Positions 17,888 to 26,261 of a DNA stretch of 64,000 nt are shown here, piece by piece (the first letter of the stretch is position 1; every line of letters begins with the position of its first letter). The stretch covers positions 124,001-188,000 of the forward strand of contig NZ_JBIYSM020000001.1 in the NCBI RefSeq assembly GCF_044759095.2, given 5' to 3'. Under the pieces are notes generated by a model that saw only the letters and a list, made by a program, of their open reading frames with translations, was not told where the DNA came from and searched no databases. The DNA is from JBIYSM02 sp044759095. GTDB lineage: Bacteria; Bacillota; Bacilli; Brevibacillales; Brevibacillaceae. Both the position numbers and the translations under genes were made by a program.

Positions 17888-17924
17888 AACAATAAAACCA
17901 GCCTCAGTTAGGGGAGAGCACTGC

Positions 17925-17963
17925 AAAAACGCTTCCGTTATATGGAAAACGGAGGCGTTTCTT
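17925..17963 (+). terminator. Terminator of the sulfate assimilation operon
   Basis: AAACGCTTCCGTT pairs with AACGGAGGCGTTT (one G-U pair) around ATATGGAA and is followed by CTTTGC. Confidence 0.75.
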
Positions 17964-17984
17964 TGCTTCGCTTCGTTGCCAGCC

Positions 17985-18263
17985 CACTATGGGGCTTATC
18001 AAGTTTTCCTTTGTCGAGACAATCGTCGGGAGTTATCGGTCCTGGCAGTGGTCTTGTCTGCTTCGGGGATCGGAGGATCTGATGGGAAGAATCGGCGGAA
18101 TCACCGGGACCCTGTTCCGGATCGGAATTGCCGGTGACGATGTATTTCTCCGGCTGGATGATTGTATGGTGGGGCACTTCCTCCATCTTTGTCAGTGCTG
18201 CTGTTTGGAACCTGTGTGTATGCGCCGTTTACATGAAAACACGTTTGTGGAAGATTTCATAGG
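17985..18263 (+). pseudogene. Remnant of the C-terminus of an integral membrane protein
   Basis: Hydrophobic protein-like stretches appear in succession in all three plus-strand frames. They read FSFVETIVG, then LAVVLSASGIGG, then LMGRIGGITGTLFRIGIA, then TMYFSGWMIVWWGTSSIFV up to a TAG near 18261. No single frame is open and there is no start or ribosome site. This pattern fits a membrane transporter gene decayed by several small indels, lying right before glycerate kinase. The family could not be named. Confidence 0.55.
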
Positions 18264-18307
18264 CACTGCAAGATATAATGAAAATAGAAAAAAAGGTGGT
18301 GGTTGGA

Positions 18308-19447
18308 ATTAACATTGTGATTGCACCTGATTCGTTTAAAGGAAGCGTTTCGGCTATGGAAGCGGCTGTTGCTATGGAGAAGGGAATAAAAAAATGCCTC
18401 CCGGATGCACAGACGTTTTTGGTACCGGTCGCGGACGGCGGAGAAGGGACAATGGATAGTCTGGTTGCAGCAACGAAAGGACAGAAGATGGAGGTAACCG
18501 TTGTAGGCCCCCTGCACACACAGGTGAAGGCGGAGTACGGTGTGCTGGGAGACGGGAAGACATGTGTGATTGAGATGGCGAGTGCATCCGGATTGACGCT
18601 GGTTCCGGCAGACCTGCGAAATCCAATGATGACTACCACATTTGGGACCGGCCAACTCATTAAAAAAGCGCTGGATGAAGGCTACCGTCAATTTATTTTA
18701 GCGATTGGCGGAAGCGCTACCAATGATGGCGGCATCGGGATGCTGCAAGCCTTAGGTCTGCAATTGCTCGACTCGACGGGTAAACCGGTTGGGTTCGGGG
18801 GAGCAGAAGTTCAGCGGATTGCTGTCATAGACGACAGCACCTGGGATACACGAATTGCCGAAGCCACATTTGTGATCGCCTCGGATGTACAAAATCCGCT
18901 GATCGGACCGAATGGGGCATCCCGCGTGTTCGGCCCGCAAAAAGGAGCCACGCCGGAAATGGTAGAGCTCCTGGACCGACATCTGAACCACTGGGCGGAT
19001 CTGGTTGAAGCTAAGACGGGTGTACGGCTCCATGACAGGCCGGGGGCAGGTGCGGCAGGCGGAATAGGCGGCGCCTTTCAGGCTTTTTTCCCGGCTGCCA
19101 TGGAGCGGGGGATTGATATCGTGATTCGCTATACCGGCTTGCGTGAGGTCTTGCAAAAAGCGGATCTCGTGTTTACGGGTGAAGGCCAAATTGATTTTCA
19201 GACGGCATCAGGGAAAACGCCGATGGGCGTGGCGCAAGAAGCTCAGAAAGCAGGAATCCCGACGTTTGTGCTTGCCGGATCGATTGGACAGGGAATTGAA
19301 GAACTCTATCAGTATGGAATTCAGAGTATCCATAGCATTGTAAACGGTCCCATGACGCTTGAGGAAGCGATGGAACGGGCGCCGGAATTGTTGGCCCAAA
19401 AGGCGGAACAAGTATTGCGAACGTATTTGGCGAAGGGGAGGAAATGA
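18308..19447 (+). CDS. glxK: Glycerate kinase
   Basis: The enzyme phosphorylates D-glycerate to a phosphoglycerate. The family N-terminus is normally (M)KIVIAPDSFKGS; here the match NIVIAPDSFKGSVSA places the start at codon ATT 18308, with AAAGGTGG 8 nt upstream. An in-frame ATG exists at 18278, but it overlaps a TATAAT box and lacks a ribosome site. Conserved VADGGEGTMD, GGSATNDGGIGMLQALG and TGEGQIDFQT are present. From ATT the protein has 379 residues, the usual length. Whether ATT, a GTG at 18296 or 18299, or the ATG is used is unsettled. Confidence 0.88.
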   Translation: MNIVIAPDSFKGSVSAMEAAVAMEKGIKKCLPDAQTFLVPVADGGEGTMDSLVAATKGQKMEVTVVGPLHTQVKAEYGVLGDGKTCVIEMASASGLTLVPADLRNPMMTTTFGTGQLIKKALDEGYRQFILAIGGSATNDGGIGMLQALGLQLLDSTGKPVGFGGAEVQRIAVIDDSTWDTRIAEATFVIASDVQNPLIGPNGASRVFGPQKGATPEMVELLDRHLNHWADLVEAKTGVRLHDRPGAGAAGGIGGAFQAFFPAAMERGIDIVIRYTGLREVLQKADLVFTGEGQIDFQTASGKTPMGVAQEAQKAGIPTFVLAGSIGQGIEELYQYGIQSIHSIVNGPMTLEEAMERAPELLAQKAEQVLRTYLAKGRK

Positions 19448-19471
19448 AGCATGAAAATCAAGCAGACGATA

Positions 19472-19774
19472 TTACAGCATGCGAAACCGGGTCAAATGCT
19501 CCCGGATGTTTTCCTTTAGCAGGATTTCCTTCTGCTTGGGACCCATCAGATCGAAGTGGGGGAACGGAGGGCGGTCATGAATATAGGCGGGATTTAGTCC
19601 ATGGGCTTGGCACCAATCAGACAGGATCTTGAGATTCTTGCACCCCACCTTTGTCACGGTTTTGATGTCTGGAAAACGCGGATCAAACCAATAATGAGTC
19701 AAAAAAGCAATCTCCCCCCTGGTCACCGCTTCTTTCCACTTATTCAATTCTTCTCTTGTGATCCCGAATGCCAC
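19472..19774 (-). CDS. Small conserved protein, YneQ-like
   Basis: This 100-residue soluble protein starts at GTG (MAFGITREELNKWK) with AAAGGAT upstream. The body HYWFDPRFPDIKTVTKVGC and the later PPFPHFDLMG resemble Bacillus YneQ, whose function is unknown; the match is from memory. It is convergent with glycerate kinase, with only 24 nt between stops and no clear terminator between them. Confidence 0.65.
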   Translation of the reverse strand: MAFGITREELNKWKEAVTRGEIAFLTHYWFDPRFPDIKTVTKVGCKNLKILSDWCQAHGLNPAYIHDRPPFPHFDLMGPKQKEILLKENIREHLTRFRML

Positions 19775-19799
19775 TGCGCTTCATCCTTTCCAAAATACA

Positions 19800-19822
19800 A
19801 GGGCTGCCACGGAGGCAGCCAC
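19800..19822 (-). terminator. Hairpin after the DUF3817 gene
   Basis: GGCTGCC-ACGG-AGGCAGCC forms a compact hairpin. On the minus strand it is followed by CTTGTATTTTGG, a weak T-tract, consistent with ending the gene at 19844-20143. Confidence 0.5.
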
Positions 19823-19843
19823 TTTCGTGAAGGGAGCATCCGC

Positions 19844-20143
19844 TTATGATGAATGGATGTCCTTGCGAATTTGTGCGTCGAGCACGAAGGTGCCAAAAGG
19901 GACCAATGAAGCCACAAAAGCGCCTATGCCCCACAGAATGGACTTGCGATGTTTGAACATCACTTGCAGAACGGCAAGTACGAATAACACGAACAGCACG
20001 CCGTGAGCCATTCCGATGACGGTAACCGCCGTGGGCAACCCGGCAAAGTATTTCAACGGCATGGCAATTCCGAGGAGAATCAGATAAGAGATTCCTTCGA
20101 GAAACCCGATGACACGCAAGCGTCCAATAGCTGTTTGCAACAA
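19844..20143 (-). CDS. DUF3817 family membrane protein
   Basis: This 99-residue protein has three hydrophobic segments. RLRVIGFLEGISYLILLGIAMPLKY at the N-terminus is the DUF3817 signature, followed by GMAHGVLFVLFVL. Function is unknown for the family. The start is TTG at 20143 with GGGGGTGATCAC directly before it. It stands alone. Confidence 0.8.
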   Translation of the reverse strand: MLQTAIGRLRVIGFLEGISYLILLGIAMPLKYFAGLPTAVTVIGMAHGVLFVLFVLAVLQVMFKHRKSILWGIGAFVASLVPFGTFVLDAQIRKDIHSS

Positions 20144-20202
20144 GTGATCACCCCCTCTGCTTCCATCTCACATTATATCCGTAGAACAAGCGCAGTGAAA
20201 GG

Positions 20203-20240
20203 GAAATCCCCAACCAGACAGCATCGGGTTGGGGATGATT
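20203..20240 (-). terminator. Terminator of the class V aminotransferase gene
   Basis: ATCCCCAACC and GGGTTGGGGAT form a 10-bp stem. On the minus strand the stem is followed by TTTCCCTTTC. Confidence 0.65.
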
Positions 20241-20263
20241 TGCTCCGTTTTCCCTTTGGTTTT

Positions 20264-21499
20264 TCACTGCATGGCGCGAACGACCTCCAGCAGTCGATCC
20301 ACCTCTTCGGCCGTGTTGTAAACGGAGATACCGACACGCACCAGCCCGCCTGCCTCTTCCAGCCCAAGCGACTCGATTACGCGCATGGCGTAAAAGTGAC
20401 CGCCCCATACGAAGATGCCGTGTTCTGCCAGTTGTTTGGCTGCCAGCTGTGAATCAACTCCGTCGACGACGAACGAGACGGTAGGCGCCCGCAGTTCCTC
20501 GCCGAACGGTTGCCCGTAGAGGCGAACGTGCTTCATTGCTTGCAGCCCGTCGTACAGACGGCGAGCCAGTGCAAGCTCATGGGCGTGGATTGTTTCCATC
20601 CCGGAGACGACCCGCTCCCGCAGCGATCCACCACTGCCGAACGCGGCGATGTAGCGGACGGCGGCAGTTACCCCGGCGAGGGAAGCGAAGTTCAGCGTTC
20701 CGGTTTCGATCCGGTAGGGAGCGTCATCGTCCTGCGGCCGCAGTTTATCTGTCGGCAGCCGGTCGAGCAGGCCGCGCCGTGAGTAGAGTACGCCGACGTG
20801 GGGACCGTAAAACTTGTAGGCTGAGCACAGCAGCACATCGGGGTCCAGCTGCTGTACGTCGATGGGGAAGTGCGGCGCATAATGAACGGCGTCGACGATC
20901 AGAAGGGCTCCGACCGCCCGGGTGAGTCTGCGAATGTGGAGCAGGTCGTTTACGGTTCCCAGCGCATTGGAGGAGTAGCCGACTGCCACCAGCCTCGTTT
21001 TGTCAGAGAGCTTGGCTGACAGATCGTCCATATCGAGAGTGCCGTCCGCGGTCATGCGAACGGATTGGATCACAGCCCCATGACTGGCGAGCGTCTGCCA
21101 GGGGCCGCGGTTCGCTTCGTGGTCCAGATCGGTTACCAGAACCTCATCCCCCGGCTTCAAGAGGCGAGAGAAGGCCCGGCTCAAGGCAAAGGCGAGAGTG
21201 GTCATGTTCGCTCCGAATGAGATGCACTCCGGTCCGGGAGCCCCCAGCATGGCCGCCATTGCTTCCCGTGCAAGCTTTACCGTTTCATCCGTCTCGACGC
21301 TGGTGACGAACGGGCCGTGGGCGTTGGCGTTGCATGTTTTGTAATACAGGGAGATCGCGTCAATCACCTGATTGGGAACCTGGGTGCCGCCAGGACCGTC
21401 AAAAAAAGCGGCCTGTTTTCCGGAGACGGTTCGGGCCAGAGAGGGAAAGTCGTTACGGCAGTTTCGCACGTCTTTTTGAAGCACATCCAACACATCCAT
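20264..21499 (-). CDS. Cysteine desulfurase-like PLP enzyme (class V aminotransferase)
   Basis: This 411-residue PLP enzyme is of the cysteine desulfurase-like subfamily (VC1184 type), whose substrate is not settled. The fold signatures are FFDGPGGTQVP at the N-terminus, TDLDHEANRGPW, and the PLP lysine in CSAYKFYGPHVG. It lacks the neighbouring IscU/SufU scaffold genes of true Fe-S desulfurases. ATG 21499 lies close behind GAAGGAG; the frame is open farther upstream but without a ribosome site, and a GTG two codons downstream would also fit. Confidence 0.8.
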   Translation of the reverse strand: MDVLDVLQKDVRNCRNDFPSLARTVSGKQAAFFDGPGGTQVPNQVIDAISLYYKTCNANAHGPFVTSVETDETVKLAREAMAAMLGAPGPECISFGANMTTLAFALSRAFSRLLKPGDEVLVTDLDHEANRGPWQTLASHGAVIQSVRMTADGTLDMDDLSAKLSDKTRLVAVGYSSNALGTVNDLLHIRRLTRAVGALLIVDAVHYAPHFPIDVQQLDPDVLLCSAYKFYGPHVGVLYSRRGLLDRLPTDKLRPQDDDAPYRIETGTLNFASLAGVTAAVRYIAAFGSGGSLRERVVSGMETIHAHELALARRLYDGLQAMKHVRLYGQPFGEELRAPTVSFVVDGVDSQLAAKQLAEHGIFVWGGHFYAMRVIESLGLEEAGGLVRVGISVYNTAEEVDRLLEVVRAMQ

Positions 21500-21572
21500 C
21501 ACTCCTTCAGAAGGTACCATGGAGTAATGGATTCTTGATTTTTCCGAAAATTCCTGTAAAGGGATGAAAAAA

Positions 21573-21598
21573 GGCATGATGCTTAACCCATCATGCCT
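21573..21598 (-). terminator. Terminator of the lipoprotein gene
   Basis: On the minus strand GGCATGATG and CATCATGCC pair around GGTTAAG and are followed by six T. Confidence 0.9.
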
Positions 21599-21606
21599 AT
21601 GCTTTG

Positions 21607-22854
21607 TTAGGGTGCACTACCTTTGTTCAGACGGGCTTTCTTCTCTTCCAGCGCCAATTCAAGCAGTTTGCGCAGGAAGCCTGTTTCATGGAAAGCGGAG
21701 ACGGCCTCTTTGTCTTTTTCCAGCTGTTCAACGGTAACCGTTTCATCCGCCTTCGGAATGGGATAGGCGGTTGCCTTGCCGAAATTGTACATGTACTGAT
21801 CGGATTCCAACCCGATGGTCAACGGCTCTTTCCATTTCGGTGCGTGGAAGGTTACGCTGAATGTTCCTTTTTGGCGAACCGGCATTTTGTTTTCGTCAAT
21901 GTAAAAGTCCAGATTCCACTTGAGTTCATCCAGACCTTCCGCTTTTGCCATTTTGACGATTTCGTCGGAGGTGTATTTCTTGCCTTCGGTATCGAGCCAT
22001 TCCTTGAGGGCGGTCAGACCGATGGTGACCGTTGCTTCTGCCGCAGCCCGTTTTTCCGCTTCTGTTGTCTTCTTTACCGCTGGATCCATCTCTTCCGAAA
22101 GGGACTGGGTCAGCACCATGAAGTCGACCGCGAACGTCTTCACGTCGGCATTCGTGGTCGCATCCTTGGCGGTGTATAGGAGCATGTCAACCAGCTCCTT
22201 CAGGTCAAGCTCCATGGTTACGTGTGTCGCTTCGACGCTTTGGCCGTTTGGCAGCGCAACCGTTTCCGTACCGAGATTTTTTGCGTCAGACAGCTTATAG
22301 CCGTATGTGGCGATGTACTTTTTCATGAAGTCCAGGACCAGCTTGTTCATTTTGTCATGGAAATCTTTCCATTTCACCGGATCGATGGCGGATGTTTCGC
22401 TCATGCCGCTCGCTGTCGGGAACGGCTGCTGCATCTGCGTGTCGACCAGCAGATGCTTCTGATCCAGCGGGGTCTTTATGTAAAGGCGATCATCGTTGAG
22501 CAATAGCTCCACCGAAGCGTTTTTCTCCCCTGTCCAAAGGCCCTTTTCACGCAGCAGCTTATCGTCACTCACGCTGAGCACCAGCTTGGTGTTTTGCAGA
22601 TCCTTCTGCGAACCGGATACGGTCAGGCCAGCTTTCAGGGCGGCAGCGAAAGCGGCAAACTCCTTGTTTTCCTCTTCGCCCAGCGCCTGCGGGAGCTTCT
22701 CGATATCCCCCGTCAGCTTCAAGGTGCCGTGATAATCATAATTGGGTTTTTCCAGCGACGCTGCGATCGAGTCTCGTACCAGCGATGCTTCGCTTGAGCA
22801 GCCGACGAGCAGCAGCATCAACGCCAGCAGCAGAATGCTTCCTTTTTTCCACAT
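21607..22854 (-). CDS. Lipoprotein of unknown function, 415 aa
   Basis: The N-terminus MWKKGSILLLALMLLLVGC is a lipoprotein signal with lipobox LVGC. The mature part is lysine- and glutamate-rich, with repeated beta-strand-like segments (TLKLTGDIEKL, ELLLNDDRLYIKTP). It resembles LppX/LolA-fold or DUF6612-like envelope lipoproteins, but I cannot assign a family. ATG 22854 is preferred because AGGAGG lies 9 nt upstream; the ATG six codons earlier overlaps that site. It is divergent from sftA. Confidence 0.75.
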   Translation of the reverse strand: MWKKGSILLLALMLLLVGCSSEASLVRDSIAASLEKPNYDYHGTLKLTGDIEKLPQALGEEENKEFAAFAAALKAGLTVSGSQKDLQNTKLVLSVSDDKLLREKGLWTGEKNASVELLLNDDRLYIKTPLDQKHLLVDTQMQQPFPTASGMSETSAIDPVKWKDFHDKMNKLVLDFMKKYIATYGYKLSDAKNLGTETVALPNGQSVEATHVTMELDLKELVDMLLYTAKDATTNADVKTFAVDFMVLTQSLSEEMDPAVKKTTEAEKRAAAEATVTIGLTALKEWLDTEGKKYTSDEIVKMAKAEGLDELKWNLDFYIDENKMPVRQKGTFSVTFHAPKWKEPLTIGLESDQYMYNFGKATAYPIPKADETVTVEQLEKDKEAVSAFHETGFLRKLLELALEEKKARLNKGSAP

Positions 22855-23040
22855 GCTCCATGTCCTCCTCATCCCATATTCGTTTGGTAAAATATTCCCG
22901 CAAGAGTAATACGTCCAAATCTGGAAAACGTTTCAGGAAAATCGGAAAAAAATCGGCAATCTAGCAAAAACAACCGGTACTTTCATGGTAAGATGATAGG
23001 AAAGAGAACAAGAGGTCAAGCAGAAAGGAAGTATTTGCAC

Positions 23041-25377
23041 ATGTGGTCGTGGCTGCAAAAGCTGATACGGTACCTGCAGGGAGAAGATGACGAACAGCAG
23101 AAAAGCGCTCGCCTGTCTGTTCCCCCCGGTCAGCTCCAGGCAAAAACGAAAAGGATTTACCCGCGAGAACGAATGAGCGAGCTTCCGGCGAGCACCTCAA
23201 GGAGGGAAAAGGAGCGGCAGTTTCGCTTCCCCGTGATCCCCGACGAACCGTCCCGCAAGCTGAAGCGCGAGCAGGCGTCAGTGCCGGGAGAGGAACAACC
23301 GGTCGCGGTGCATAAGGCGACCGCCGGACCTGCTTTTGTGGAGAAGCGTCCCTATAAACCGACAGAAGTGATTTCCCCCATTTATGGCAAGGTCGATTCC
23401 CCCTCCCAGCCGAGAGTGGAACGGCAAAGAAACGCGGAAACGGAGGCTCGGCCGCAGGCTGTCACTGCGACCGAGGTGACAAGTGGAAAAAAGGAGGCAG
23501 CCGCATCGATACCGGCTGTCTCGATGGAGCCGGTCGTATCAGGGCCTGATTTGGTTGAACAAGACACGGTTGAAGACGTCGCTGTGACACCGGATGTGGA
23601 TGAGCAGGATGTGAGGGAACCGGTCCTGGAGCCGGTGCCAGAGGAAGAGTCGATGCCTGCGGAAAACCCGGTGGTTGATCAGCCTAAAAATGACGGAACA
23701 AACGGGCAATGGCCCGAGGAGCCGCAGACAGGAGAGTCAGCTGTCGAGGAGCCGCATGCGGATGCGGAATCCGCAGCGAAACAGGAAGAACCGACCGCAC
23801 GGCAAACAGGGGCGGGGGAGGAGACATCGGAACGGACGATCAGCGAGGAGCGGGTCGCTGAACCTGAACCGGAGCGTCCGGTGTACATGCCGGTTTCACC
23901 GCCCCAGCCGCCCGCACAGTCGCGCGTGGCAGAAGAGCCTGTCAGTCGGACGGTCGAGAGTGTCAGCCATTACGAGCTGCCTTCGCTGTCGCTGTTGAAT
24001 CCGTCTCCATCCCTGAGTGAAGACGATTACGAATACACGCTGGACCAGAAACAGCTGTTGGAGGAGACGTTGAGCAACTTCAACGTCAGTGCCCAGGTAG
24101 TCGGCATCGTCAAGGGGCCGTCCGTCACACGTTTCGAGCTCCAGCCTGCGCCGGGCGTCAAGGTGAACAAAATTACCGGCCTGATTGACGATATCAAGCT
24201 GAACATGGCGGCCAAAGACATTCGCATCGAAGCGCCGATTCCCGGACGAAACGCCGTCGGGATCGAGGTCCCGAATCTGAAAAGCGAGCCGGTTTTCATC
24301 AGCCGCATCATCGGGTCGGAGAAGTTCCTCAACCATCCGTCTCCGTTGGCGGTGGCGCTGGGGATGGACATCGGCGGCGATCCGATTGTCGCCGATATCA
24401 AAAAAATGCCGCATGGACTGATTGCCGGTGCCACCGGCTCGGGAAAAAGCGTATGTATCAACTCCATCATCGTCAGCCTGCTGTACAAGGCTTCTCCGGA
24501 GCAGGTTCGCCTCCTTTTGATCGACCCGAAAATGGTGGAGCTGGCGCCGTACAACCATCTGCCTCACCTGGTTACCCCTGTGGTGACGGACGCCAAGCAG
24601 GCGACCGCCGCCCTCAAGTGGGCCGTGGAGGAGATGGAAAAGCGCTACGCCCTGTTTGTGGACGCCGGCGTGCGCGATATTGACCGCTACAATTTGACCA
24701 CGGATGAACCGCTGCCCTACATTGTCATTGTGATTGACGAGCTGGCCGACCTGATGATGGTTTCCCCGCAGGACGTGGAGGACTGCATCATCCGCATTGC
24801 GCAAAAGGCCCGGGCCTGCGGCATTCATTTGCTGCTGGCCACGCAGCGCCCGTCCGTGGACGTCATCACCGGGAACATCAAGGCAAACGTTCCGACGCGA
24901 TTGGCGTTTGCGGTATTCTCGCAAGTCGATTCCCGAACGATCCTCGATCAGTCGGGAGCGGAGCGGCTGCTGGGACGAGGGGACATGCTTTTCCTCGAGA
25001 GCGGAGCGACGCCTGTTCGCCTGCAGGGAAACTACGTCTCTGACGACGAGATCGAGCGAGTCACCAACATGATCAAAAAGCAGCGGAAACCGGAGTACTA
25101 CTTCAGCAAGGAAGATTTGGAGCAGCAGGTACAATCCTACGACATGGGTGACGATCCGCTCTACCACGAGGCGCTGCTGTTTGTGGCGGAGCAGGGGCAG
25201 GCCTCCGCATCGGCGCTGCAGCGCCGGTTCCGCATCGGCTACAACCGCGCCGCCCGATTGATTGAGATGATGGAAGGGGAAGGGCACGTGGCCGGACAGA
25301 GCGGGGGCAAACCGCGGGCCGTGCTGATTACCCGTGAAGACGCGCAGGCGTTGGCGGAAGGCAGTACGCTTTTGTAA
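23041..25377 (+). CDS. sftA: Soluble FtsK/SpoIIIE-like DNA translocase SftA
   Basis: This is an ATP-driven DNA pump that moves chromosome ends away from the closing septum. No membrane helices are present, unlike FtsK/SpoIIIE, but a MWSWLQKLIRYLQGE start and a long acidic linker (to about residue 330) with KPTEVISPIYG are, as in SftA. The translocase core has Walker A GATGSGKSV near residue 463, Walker B IVIVIDELADLMM, and a C-terminal winged-helix gamma domain (FRIGYNRAARLIEMME). It has 778 residues. The start at 23041 follows AGGAAG. R copy 2 begins right after the stop. Confidence 0.9.
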   Translation: MWSWLQKLIRYLQGEDDEQQKSARLSVPPGQLQAKTKRIYPRERMSELPASTSRREKERQFRFPVIPDEPSRKLKREQASVPGEEQPVAVHKATAGPAFVEKRPYKPTEVISPIYGKVDSPSQPRVERQRNAETEARPQAVTATEVTSGKKEAAASIPAVSMEPVVSGPDLVEQDTVEDVAVTPDVDEQDVREPVLEPVPEEESMPAENPVVDQPKNDGTNGQWPEEPQTGESAVEEPHADAESAAKQEEPTARQTGAGEETSERTISEERVAEPEPERPVYMPVSPPQPPAQSRVAEEPVSRTVESVSHYELPSLSLLNPSPSLSEDDYEYTLDQKQLLEETLSNFNVSAQVVGIVKGPSVTRFELQPAPGVKVNKITGLIDDIKLNMAAKDIRIEAPIPGRNAVGIEVPNLKSEPVFISRIIGSEKFLNHPSPLAVALGMDIGGDPIVADIKKMPHGLIAGATGSGKSVCINSIIVSLLYKASPEQVRLLLIDPKMVELAPYNHLPHLVTPVVTDAKQATAALKWAVEEMEKRYALFVDAGVRDIDRYNLTTDEPLPYIVIVIDELADLMMVSPQDVEDCIIRIAQKARACGIHLLLATQRPSVDVITGNIKANVPTRLAFAVFSQVDSRTILDQSGAERLLGRGDMLFLESGATPVRLQGNYVSDDEIERVTNMIKKQRKPEYYFSKEDLEQQVQSYDMGDDPLYHEALLFVAEQGQASASALQRRFRIGYNRAARLIEMMEGEGHVAGQSGGKPRAVLITREDAQALAEGSTLL

Positions 25378-25480
25378 GTGTATAAGAATTTATAAATTTG
25401 GACATCCAATACAGCCACTAGAGAAGTGTTCGGGCCCCAGCCGACACCAGCGATCGCTTAAGTCGGCTGGGTTTTCTTAT
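25378..25480 (+). repeat. R element, copy 2 (short form)
   Basis: The copy starts with GTGTATAAGAATTTATAAAT and keeps the conserved GGACATCC, ATACAGCC and CACT-AGAGA-AGTG parts. It ends with the hairpin CCCAGCCGAC/GTCGGCTGGG, which encloses the palindrome AGCGATCGCT, followed by TTTTCTTAT. It begins at the end of sftA and likely terminates it. N copy 1 follows directly. Confidence 0.85.
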
Positions 25481-25606
25481 CGTGTAGGAAAGTTTAAGGG
25501 CTTCACCGTGTGAAAGCGCCCTGAAATAAACTTTCCGGAACGCATAAAAAGTTTCCTCTAACGAAGAACCAGCTTCTTCGAGAGGGCTTCAATCGAAGCT
25601 TTTTTT
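25481..25606 (+). ncRNA. N element, copy 1: structured RNA candidate with terminator
   Basis: This 126-bp block is nearly identical to 36736-36861. Predicted pairings are GGAAAGTTTA/TAAACTTTCC, AGGGC/GCCCT and TTCAC/GTGAA nested as one arm. CCTCTAACGAAGAA/TTCTTCGAGAGG is a second hairpin, and GCTTC-AATC-GAAGC followed by seven T is the terminator. AGCTTC of the second hairpin could also pair with GAAGCT of the terminator, which would allow a switch. The next gene starts 36 nt downstream, so a cis-acting leader and a free small RNA are both possible. Confidence 0.55.
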
Positions 25607-25642
25607 AAGGCAGGAAGCAATTTTCAAATGGGGGGAGTTCAC

Positions 25643-26038
25643 ATGGATCATCTGCAAAAGAAGTACCAACCGATTGACGAGCAAATCGTGCTGTTCAACG
25701 AAGAGTACTACCTGAGCGTACTGCGCGTTGAGGTGGGGAGCTTTGACGCTGCTATGAGAGAGGCGCTGTTTAATGTGCTGTACGCTTTCGAAAGCAAAGA
25801 CATGGAACTGGAAATCGACATCTCGGAAGAGCACACCGGCCTTTGGTACCTGCAGCTGCTTGTCCCTCACGTGCTGACCCTTCCGGAGACGGCACGCAAA
25901 CGACTGCAGCGAGGTTCGGAACAACTGCGGGAATTCCTCGGGGAACAGCAGATCCAACTGGTCGTCCGCCTGCTGGAAGGAGAAGAAATTCTTTCGTACG
26001 TAAAGCGGTACAATCCCAATCTGTCGATTACGTCATAA
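25643..26038 (+). CDS. Unknown protein, 131 aa, downstream of N element
   Basis: I do not recognise this protein. It is acidic, mostly helical at its C-terminus (KRLQRGSEQLREFLGEQQ), with no signal or cysteine motif. ATG 25643 follows GGGGGGAG at 5 nt; a GTG-type upstream start at 25628 would overlap that site. The gene sits directly behind the terminator hairpin of N copy 1. A hairpin GATCGGG/CCCGATC at 26054-26074 and a terminator follow. Confidence 0.7.
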   Translation: MDHLQKKYQPIDEQIVLFNEEYYLSVLRVEVGSFDAAMREALFNVLYAFESKDMELEIDISEEHTGLWYLQLLVPHVLTLPETARKRLQRGSEQLREFLGEQQIQLVVRLLEGEEILSYVKRYNPNLSITS

Positions 26039-26087
26039 CGAAGCGCGCTTGTGAGATCGGGGGAGAATCCCGATCGCAACCCAACAG

Positions 26088-26116
26088 AACCGGGGCCTTG
26101 CCTCGGTTTTTTTGTT
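26088..26116 (+). terminator. Terminator of the 131-aa unknown gene
   Basis: CCGGGGC-CTT-GCCTCGG (one G-U pair) is followed by seven T. Confidence 0.75.
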
Positions 26117-26127
26117 CAAAAAAACAT

Positions 26128-26156
26128 TTGACAAAATTTAATAATTATGATATGAT
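26128..26156 (+). promoter_or_regulatory. Sigma-A promoter of the methyltransferase gene
   Basis: TTGACA (26128-26133) and TATGAT (26151-26156) lie 17 bp apart in a very AT-rich stretch, about 105 bp before the start codon. Confidence 0.85.
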
Positions 26157-26261
26157 AAAAATTTATTTGTTGACTTTGTTTTTGGAATTATGATAAAAAA
26201 TAGGGTGTGATTCCATCTGGGTATTCAGCAGACAAAAAAATGGTTCCAAGGAGGATTTTTG

